NCBI GenBank assembly: GCA_938743325.2 | Contig: OW568869.1 | Coordinates: 930,001-994,000, forward strand | Reading direction: 5' to 3' | Source: Pycnococcus provasolii | Taxonomy: Eukaryota > Chlorophyta > Pseudoscourfieldiophyceae > Pseudoscourfieldiales > Pycnococcaceae | Length of the DNA: 64,000 bases | Part shown: piece by piece, positions 58,224 to 64,000 of the stretch | Layout of the letters: every line of letters begins with the position of its first letter | How positions within the stretch are numbered: the stretch's first letter is position 1 | Program-made: the position numbers and the translations under genes | Notes under the pieces: generated by a model | Databases searched by the model: none | The model's input: the letters and a program-made list of their open reading frames with translations, nothing else | What the model was told of the DNA's origin: nothing

Positions 58224-58943
58224 CACTGTATAAGTCTGCAGGTTGTTTGGTTGGTTGTGGGTTTTGTTGGGAGCGTGAGTGCGTGTTGTGCTGTGCTGTG
58301 CAGTGCTGATTTGTGACGAGTGTGCACGCTGACACAGGTGTGGTGAGGCAAGACGGGCGGGCGCGTACCTGTAGGGAGAAGATGGGAGGAGTGAGGAGGT
58401 GCGTGTGTATGTCGTCCTGAGGGGCCGTTGCCGTGCCGTGTAGGCAGGGAAGGGAGGGGAGGGGGGGGGGCAGAGGGTGATTTATCCTTGTGTCCCCCTC
58501 CCTCCCCCCGGCTGTCCTAGTTGGCGAACCGTCGGGCGCTCTCACCAGCCGAGAGGTGGGATTGGATAAACCCCGAGGCAAACATGCGGTTATCAGAGAC
58601 ACATATCTCCATCTGAGCAGATGCAGAGGGGAAGAGGGGGGTCCTTCCAGACCACGCGAAGTCCCCATCGCCAGTTTGGGGGTTTCCCTTCATTCCAGAG
58701 ATTATTTTCTATTTGGGGGTTCGTTTTCCAGTCTCCTTCCAATCGGGTTGGCTCACGAGGAATTTTTTAGGTTCGAATCGCCGACCAAAGGCGACAATCT
58801 ACATCTGACCTCTACCCTTTTCCCATCGCCCCCCAAACACAACCAGAGAATCGTTCCCGACAACACCTCCCCTTCCCCTGCTTCCCTCCCCCTCCCGGCC
58901 TCTCCTCTCCAAGCACAGCACAACCATACTACAGCACTCTACT
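58224..58943. promoter_or_regulatory. Divergent intergenic region, RCA / secreted unknown
   Basis: No gene is seen. It contains C-rich and G-rich runs (for example about 58452-58470) and a TGTGCTGTGCTGTGCAGTGC stretch at about 58288-58307. A GGTTCGAATC word at 58770-58779 does not fold into a tRNA. Confidence 0.4.
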
Positions 58944-59522
58944 ATGGCAGCGGCAACACCGCTCCTCCGTCACCTGCTCGCGCTCCTATGCGTGGCTTGC
59001 GCTGTGCTGCACGCCAGCGCGGCAGCGGCCAAGCTCGTCGACTCGCTCGCGACGCTGGAGTCGTTCGAGTCCAAGGTGCTCAAGCTCGCGAACGGCAAGA
59101 AGATTACAACAGGCGAGTCGCCCGCAGCCCTTAAGGCTCTGCGCGGCTACCGCTCGGACTTGGGTGCGCGCGTCGCGCGTATGGCTGCGCAGGACAAAGA
59201 AAACCGTGCATCGGAGGAGGTTGTGAGGGCACAAAATGATGCGGCGAACCACGTGAAGAAGGAGAAGATTGTCGGGGACAGCCACATGGTGGAGTCGGCG
59301 CAGCGCACCATGAGCCTTGGTCCGAATGGCGCACGGCCTGTTGTCACTGCGCACGGAGTGAAGCAGACGTACGACCCCATCACCAACCCGAAGCAGCTTG
59401 GCACGCTTAAGCAGCTCCTTCCGAAGTCGAACGCGAACGACCTGCCGCAGGTGGCCATGTCGAAGGGTGCAAACAACCTCAGGACATCTTCGCAGTACGC
59501 CGGGATCTTCAAGCACACATAA
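58944..59522 (+). CDS. Secreted or lumenal protein of unknown function
   Basis: A 192-aa protein. Residues 1-27 are a strong signal peptide (LLRHLLALLCVACAVLHASA). The rest is hydrophilic, with no Cys after the signal peptide. An N-terminal helical part (LVDSLATLESFESKVLKLAN) precedes an Asn/Lys-rich middle and a Pro/Gly-containing C-terminal third (TYDPITNPKQLGTLKQLLP). No family or retention signal was recognised. Codon use is like its neighbours and it has its own intergenic flanks, so it is probably a real gene. It converges on BRX1 with a 147-bp AT-rich gap. Confidence 0.6.
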   Translation: MAAATPLLRHLLALLCVACAVLHASAAAAKLVDSLATLESFESKVLKLANGKKITTGESPAALKALRGYRSDLGARVARMAAQDKENRASEEVVRAQNDAANHVKKEKIVGDSHMVESAQRTMSLGPNGARPVVTAHGVKQTYDPITNPKQLGTLKQLLPKSNANDLPQVAMSKGANNLRTSSQYAGIFKHT

Positions 59523-59669
59523 TCCTTGGTGTAGACTTCAAATTGTTTAACAACACGAACGCAAAGACATTTTTTTATGAAAAAACACACGCGCTCTCCA
59601 AAGTTTATTGTTTGTTTTTTTTTATTTACATCGCCTCTGAGAAGACTCCTCAAAAAAACAAAAAAAACA

Positions 59670-60965
59670 TCAAAACAAAGAATCAAACTCGCCTTGCTCA
59701 GGAGGAAGCGACGCGACGTGCTTCTTGCGTGCAGCCTTGTCCTTCACCTTATTCTCGTAGCGCATCGCATCAGCCTTTCTCTCCTCCGCACGAACGGCGT
59801 TGGGAGAGACGTACACCTCGTTCGCAAACAGCGTCGAGCCTCCAAACGAGCCTGAAAATACCTTGATGAGGTTCATAGACAGGCGCGGGCCCACCTCCAC
59901 GAGACCAGTGCCGTCAAGAGAGCCAGCCTTGGCAGTGAGAGGTTCTGTAATCTGGTAGTTGCGCATCCACACGCATCCGTCAGCCACCGAGAACGACGTG
60001 ACATGGTCCACGAAAGGTTTCATCTTGTGGTGCCCACGCGGCACGCCAAACACGTGCGTGAACATCTCCTTGAGAACCTGCAGGTGTGGCAGCTCCTCAA
60101 AGCTGCGAGAAAACGAAAGAATTGGGCGAGACCCACGCAGGTGGTTCCCCACGAGCTTCATCTCTTCCATCGTGTGCACGTTCGAGACGTGGAACTTGGC
60201 GCTTGGCCCGTGTGGACTCTTGGCAATCCAGAGGTATAAGTCCCTCTTCTTCTTCACCTCGAAGTAGCAGCAGCTGCTGCAACCCTTCAAGTCCGCAAGA
60301 TCGTTGATTCCTCGAAGGTCTTTCTTCGTGTCAAGCTTCGAGTCCTTCTTGCAGTGAGGCATGAGCGAAACGAAGTCCTCCATCAGATGTCGGAATCTGT
60401 ATCGTGAATTTGTATATATTTTTTGTTTGTGTGTGAGAGACGTGTTTTTTTTTGGCGTGAGACGTGCTCTACCACTTCAGAGTTTATTTATTTTGACGAC
60501 GCCACCCACGTCCTTTCAACAACGTTCAAGCGCCCTAACGCGTAACGCGCACAAAATTCGTTTCGGAAACTTGATTCGTTGTCACGGCAAAATACAACAG
60601 GCTGGAAACCAGCCCGTTTTGCTCATTTGACACGCATGAATATGGATATTAGTTTGAAATCGGTTTGTCGTCACCAACGTTGCTGCCATTTTGTGCGTGC
60701 GCTTGCGCTTGCTGGAAAAGAAACACCTCAGCAAAATGAGTCAAGCACAAGAAAGAAAAGATTCGTACCGATATGTCACGCCACGCGAGCAAAGCACGAG
60801 CACCTTCTCCTTGTTCCGGAACCTTGGCGCTGGTTCAGCCGTTGACGCTGGAGCACTTTTCCCTGCCGCATCCCCTCGAGCAGCACGCTTGACGTCATGA
60901 CTCTCGTCGTCGCCGCCGTCGCCGCCGTCGTCGCGCTGTTTGCGCGTGCGCTTCGTAGCCTTCAT
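59670..60965 (-). CDS. BRX1: Ribosome biogenesis protein BRX1, spliced
   Basis: Exon 1 is 60965-60769, the intron 60768-60397 (GTACGA...ACAG, 372 bp) and exon 2 60396-59670, giving 307 residues. The join reads CSRGVTYR-FRHLMEDF, restoring the start of the Brix domain. Family motifs are FRNKEKVLVLCSRG, DLYLWIAKSPHGPSAKFHV, GSRPILSFSRSFEELPHLQV, FVDHVTSFSV and NLIKVFSGSFGGSTL. The N-terminus is Lys/Arg/Asp-rich. BRX1 works with EBP2 in early 60S assembly in the nucleolus. The C-terminal tail is shorter than in animals. The intron sits inside a codon (phase 2). Confidence 0.93.
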
Positions 60966-61380
60966 CGCTGGCTGGCTGGCTGGCTGGCTGGGCAGGTGTG
61001 TTGTCTGTGGGAGCCGCCGCCGCTTTTGGGACAGGTCCACCTTTTGGTCTACCTTGGGGAGAGGCAGATTCGGGGAGAGGCGTGCGAAACAGGTGTGCAA
61101 AACCCCGAAACCCCGGCAAAAAGAGTGTTCGCATGGCGTGAAACCTCAACAACAGACAACACAGAGCGCTCCACCGTTGTACAACGACACTGCATCGCAT
61201 AACTTTAGACCGGTAAGTTAGTCCTATGTACAGGGAGGAAGGACGCTCACAACCCCACCCCACCACGACCACCACCTCGACCACCACCAACAGCACGAGG
61301 CCCACAGCAAACACTGCACTTGTTAGGCCCTTTTGTCTCACAGGGCCCCGCACCAGTCAGTAGAGAACTACCTTGCGGCC
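60966..61380. promoter_or_regulatory. Divergent intergenic region, BRX1 / STPG1-like
   Basis: No gene is seen. It contains four GGCT units (60970-60985) and Cys/Pro-rich frames without family signal. No telomere-like block occurs here, only ACCCCGAAACCCCGG. Confidence 0.4.
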
Positions 61381-62634
61381 ATGACGACGACGGGGAGTGC
61401 AGACAACATGGCGCCCACCGCAACGCCTGCGCTGTCGCCCATAGGAAGGCAGAAGGGTAAGACTGTAATTGGCACGCTCAAGCGAGGCGCACCGGCAGCC
61501 ACCCTGCGTGAGAACACGGGTGCAAAGTCCACGAGCTCCATTCCGACGAAGTACGAGACGGTGCTGAGCACGACGCCGGTGGAGCAGGACGCCTTTGGAA
61601 CACGAACGCAGCGCTTTTCACACGCGGAGAACGACCTTCCTGGGCCGGGCAAGTACTACAAGCCGCGAAAGGCGATGTTCGAGTACGACAACAGCCAAAG
61701 CAGTCAAGTTCACCCTTCCATCTCCAAGCGAGGCTTTGGAGGCTTCGCAAGCCGGTCGAACCGGCTTCCAAGACCGGCAGTCGGCTCCGGACCAGGTCCC
61801 ATGGCGTACAATCACATGGCCATCATACAGTCCAAAGCTCCTCGGCAGGAGCACAACAAGGCGATGACGTCGTCGTCGTTTGCTCAGCCACTCGATAACG
61901 TCGGGCCGCCGCTCATGCCGCTTTACGTCACCGACGCAGGCCCAGGGCCGGGCTCGTACGTCGGTGTCTCGAACGCAGTCTCCGTTGCCCCCGCGAGCGC
62001 GGCGGTGAGCGTGTTCGCGTCCACCTCTGACAGACTCGTGACGTCCAAGGATGCGCGAAGCGCATCAAAGTTACCAGGGCCGGGTCAATACGCGTCGTCA
62101 CGTGGCGTCGGCGACACAACACGGCGAGGGAACATGGCACCTGCACTAAAGGCGAACGCGGGTGGGCATAAGACTGTGTCGCTTGCAGCACCCTCGGTGA
62201 TTTACGGCGATGTCATGCCGCACATCACGCCGGGACCTGGTTCGTACGAGGTGGGGAGCTCATTCGAGGGCGACGTGGCGTTCCGCTCCTCCGTTGGCAC
62301 GCTTCTGTCACCGCGCTCCGCCAGCAGCATGTTTGCAGAGACGTCGACAGACCGTTTCGGCCGGCCAGCACCAAGCACGCCAAATTCCGCGGCTGCTTCC
62401 GCTTCCCGAGTTTACATGCCACCAGGTCCTGGGCAATACGAGGTTCTCGTTCATACGAGCACAAACATGCGACGCGGTGGTGCTGGCAGCGTGTTCAAGA
62501 GTGCATCATCGCGAGGTGCTGACGGCGGATTCGGTGGAGTATTTCGCCCACCGGGCCCTGCATTTTACTCGCCCAACTTTGCCGCGACGTCGAAGAAGTC
62601 GTTCCACCTCAACGGGAAGAAGCACTGGCTGTGA
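61381..62634 (+). CDS. STPG1-like SHIPPO-repeat protein
   Basis: A 417-aa protein from the first ATG at 61381. It has about seven Pro-Gly-Pro (STPG/SHIPPO) repeats: LPGPGKYY, GSGPGPMAY, AGPGPGSYV, LPGPGQYAS, TPGPGSYEV, PPGPGQYEV and RPPGPAFYS. The C-terminus KKSFHLNGKKHWL matches the end of STPG1. SHIPPO-repeat proteins line microtubules, often as inner or outer proteins of ciliary doublets. With CFAP45 and the RSP7-like protein, this supports a flagellate. The stop is followed after 16 bp by copy G of the repeat. Confidence 0.85.
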   Translation: MTTTGSADNMAPTATPALSPIGRQKGKTVIGTLKRGAPAATLRENTGAKSTSSIPTKYETVLSTTPVEQDAFGTRTQRFSHAENDLPGPGKYYKPRKAMFEYDNSQSSQVHPSISKRGFGGFASRSNRLPRPAVGSGPGPMAYNHMAIIQSKAPRQEHNKAMTSSSFAQPLDNVGPPLMPLYVTDAGPGPGSYVGVSNAVSVAPASAAVSVFASTSDRLVTSKDARSASKLPGPGQYASSRGVGDTTRRGNMAPALKANAGGHKTVSLAAPSVIYGDVMPHITPGPGSYEVGSSFEGDVAFRSSVGTLLSPRSASSMFAETSTDRFGRPAPSTPNSAAASASRVYMPPGPGQYEVLVHTSTNMRRGGAGSVFKSASSRGADGGFGGVFRPPGPAFYSPNFAATSKKSFHLNGKKHWL

Positions 62635-62650
62635 TTGGTGTGAAACAAAT

Positions 62651-62749
62651 CTGAGATCCCTCATTCAGTAATGAAGTTGCACTTTAGTTTGTCCTTGACG
62701 GTCGTCCATTCACACCATTCACTTTCACCATTCAGCCCATTCACCGGTG
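62651..62749 (+). repeat. Stop-codon-associated repeat, copy G
   Basis: The most complete copy: CTGAGATCCCTCATTCAG, GTAATGAAGTTGCACTTTAG, TTTGTCCTTGACGGTCGTCC, then four CCATTCA-type units and CACCGGTG. It lies 16 bp after the STPG1-like stop, in sense. Confidence 0.85.
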
Positions 62750-63055
62750 TCCGGTGCCATCCACTTCGCGTTTTTGTTCATGGCGCGGGTGATTTTGAAG
62801 TTTGTATTGCTCGATCGATTAGGGCGTTTTGGTTGGCGTAGTGAGGTCTGTTGGAAACCACCGGCCTATACGTGAAGGGAGGGGACCACGGAGTGTTATG
62901 TACTTGAAGGTAACTTAAGGTCGTCTAGTGTTACACGAGATAACACTTAACAACAATAATAAACTCCGTACGTGGTTGTTTCCACCACGGAACCCACCTT
63001 CCCTTACAAGGTGGGGGGAGGGAGACTTCTCCGAGCTCCCTTTTTCTTCCAAGGG

Positions 63056-63134
63056 GTCACGTGATCCCTTCCAGGTATAACGTGATTCAGCCCTTTCGGG
63101 ATCACGTGATTCCTCAGGAGGTATCACGTGATTC
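63056..63134 (+). repeat. Tandem G-box-like array (CACGTGAT)
   Basis: Four units of about 22-23 bp, each with a TCACGTGAT or AACGTGATT core (about 63057, 63079, 63101, 63124), linked by CCTTCCAGG-, CAGCCCTTTC- and CCTCAGGAGG-like spacers. Confidence 0.75.
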
Positions 63135-63646
63135 TTAACCTTTGAACATGAATAACCCCCAATTATTCCATCCCCCAACACTCCTCCTCGCGGACCCATC
63201 TCCCATGAGTTCGCGCTTCATCATCCCATTCCCAATTAGTGGTGGCTTGCAGCGACGGCATAACTCATACCTGGATCTGGGATCCATTATTGGATCACTG
63301 GATATGTTGGAGTTTATTATGGTTTGGGAGTTAGTAGTTAGGACTACTAACTCTACAGGATATTATATAGAAAATGGAATCCCTAAGAGATAATGTGAAG
63401 GAGTCGACGTCACATGTCGACACCTGATTGGTTACCTATCAAGGGCACAGCATGAATTGACATTCCGCTAAGAGTATTAACAATTTGACCAACCTCGTGC
63501 AGCGAGTAAGTGCTTCGAATCAAACCTAACTGCCTAAAAAATGGCTGTTGTTATTGGCTTCGTTCTGCACGACACTGGCCGACGGTCGGCCGCATACCGG
63601 AGGCAAAATTTTTTTTTCAACATGTGTGTCAAACTGCCAGCCTGGC

Positions 63647-63718
63647 AATTAGGGTTACAATTAGGGTTACAATTAGGGTTAAAATTAGGGTTACAATTAG
63701 GGTTAAAATTAGGGTTAC
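63647..63718 (+). repeat. Variant telomere-like array, 12-bp period
   Basis: Six units of CAATTAGGGTTA or AAATTAGGGTTA, a higher-order variant of the TTAGGG unit. Confidence 0.9.
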
Positions 63719-63750
63719 ATACCCGGACCCCCCTTAGCATAACATTTCAG

Positions 63751-63792
63751 GGTTAGGGTTAGGGTTAGGGTTAGGGTTAGGGTTAGGGTTAG
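63751..63792 (+). repeat. Perfect TTAGGG-type array
   Basis: Seven perfect GGTTAG units in a row, 33 bp after the variant array. Confidence 0.95.
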
Positions 63793-64000
63793 ATAGGCCG
63801 AAAGTGACAATAAGAAAAAGTGACAATAAGGAATTCCCGACTTTATTCGTTGTTCAAGAGTGGCCCCCCCCCCGCAATTGTTTTTCCTTAGCCCTCCGTG
63901 GCCCCTCCTTGGTAATAGGTAGAATAGTAGTACCTATAGGCTTAATTAGGCTTCGGTCACTCAAAACAAACTATGCGAGCCGTTCAAGACGTCGCCGCCG

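Larger units (their letters stand above)
62750..64000. other. Gene-poor, AT-richer, repeat-rich right end
   Basis: No supported gene. It contains a 7-bp hairpin (AGTGTTA 62937-62943 with TAACACT 62951-62957), a tandem CACGTGAT array (63056-63134), telomere-like arrays (63647-63718 and 63751-63792), and a direct repeat of AAGTGACAATAAG near 63800-63830. The frame at 63142-63393 is AT-rich with no family signal. An ATG at 63973 could begin a gene cut by the window edge. Confidence 0.4.

Noticed and set aside
58770-58779. T-loop-like GGTTCGAATC suggesting a tRNA
   Set aside because: The flanking bases do not form a T stem, and no acceptor or anticodon arms could be folded around it.
60769-61100. 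A separate small protein upstream of BRX1
   Set aside because: It contains exon 1 of BRX1; splicing at 60768/60397 restores the Brix N-terminus.
62880-62960. Possible LTR-like end from TGTTA and TAACA words
   Set aside because: Only a short hairpin was found, with no second copy, primer-binding site or coding remnant in the window.
63142-63393. An 83-aa plus-strand frame near the right end
   Set aside because: It is AT-rich relative to genes here, has no family resemblance, and lies in repeat-rich sequence.
1-64000. CRISPR arrays, bacterial operons or rRNA genes
   Set aside because: No spaced direct-repeat array of CRISPR type and no rRNA signature was seen; gene content and introns are eukaryotic nuclear.

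Overview
This window is a gene-dense, intron-poor stretch of a nuclear chromosome, most likely from a flagellated or flagellate-derived green alga of prasinophyte type. The photosynthetic evidence is nuclear genes for plastid proteins with transit-like N-termini: Psb28, Rubisco activase, a KEA-type K+/H+ antiporter and CcdA. Two plant-lineage regulators or structural genes support this: a REVEILLE8-type SHAQKYF MYB with its C-terminal LCL domain, and an ADF/cofilin whose first intron follows the ATG directly. The flagellar evidence is a radial-spoke RSP7-like RIIa/EF-hand protein, CFAP45, an STPG1/SHIPPO-repeat protein, an EML-like WD40 protein and an eight-EF-hand protein. Only four introns can be placed with confidence: ADF, DHQ synthase II-like, DOT1-like methyltransferase and BRX1. 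The taxonomic call is inference from gene content.

Layout. 1-9.6 kb: EML-like protein (5' cut by the window), a doubtful small gene, mitoribosomal mS45-like, EMC8/9, a Sep15/SelM-type selenoprotein with an in-frame TGA and a 3' SECIS candidate, the eight-EF-hand protein and an FBXO8-like F-box/Sec7 protein. 9.6-24.2 kb: GH38 alpha-mannosidase, Psb28, TBC1D20-like RabGAP, J-domain protein, a low-complexity protein, RPB7, RVE8-like MYB, CFAP45 and ADF. 24.4-37 kb: a short SMG1 PIKK, CcdA, archaeal-type DHQ synthase II-like protein, a back-to-back three-ORF cluster (ER-lumen NDEL protein, 47-aa membrane peptide, 768-aa protein) and a JmjC/cupin-like protein. 37-49.6 kb: KEA antiporter, RSP7-like, TOP6B, DUF547, AHA1 and DOT1-like methyltransferase. 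49.6-62.6 kb: PRP16, a G3E GTPase with a Cys/His-rich array, SNAP25-like SNARE, Rubisco activase, a secreted unknown, BRX1 and STPG1. 62.6-64 kb: gene-poor, AT-richer and repeat-rich.

Genes mostly alternate strand, so intergenic regions are either convergent (often 14-100 bp) or divergent (200-1300 bp). Two dispersed repeat classes follow this layout. A roughly 75-100 bp repeat occurs seven times, each time in the sense orientation at or just after a stop codon; in at least one gene the repeat itself supplies the stop. Short TTAGGG-type blocks sit instead in 5' or divergent intergenic regions. A 230-bp element with 43-bp terminal inverted repeats carries one such block.

The most notable items are the stop-codon-associated repeat, the selenoprotein with a Sec but no neighbouring Cys, the TGAATG/TGATG-coupled ORF trio, and the archaeal-type DHQ synthase II gene with a clear spliceosomal intron.
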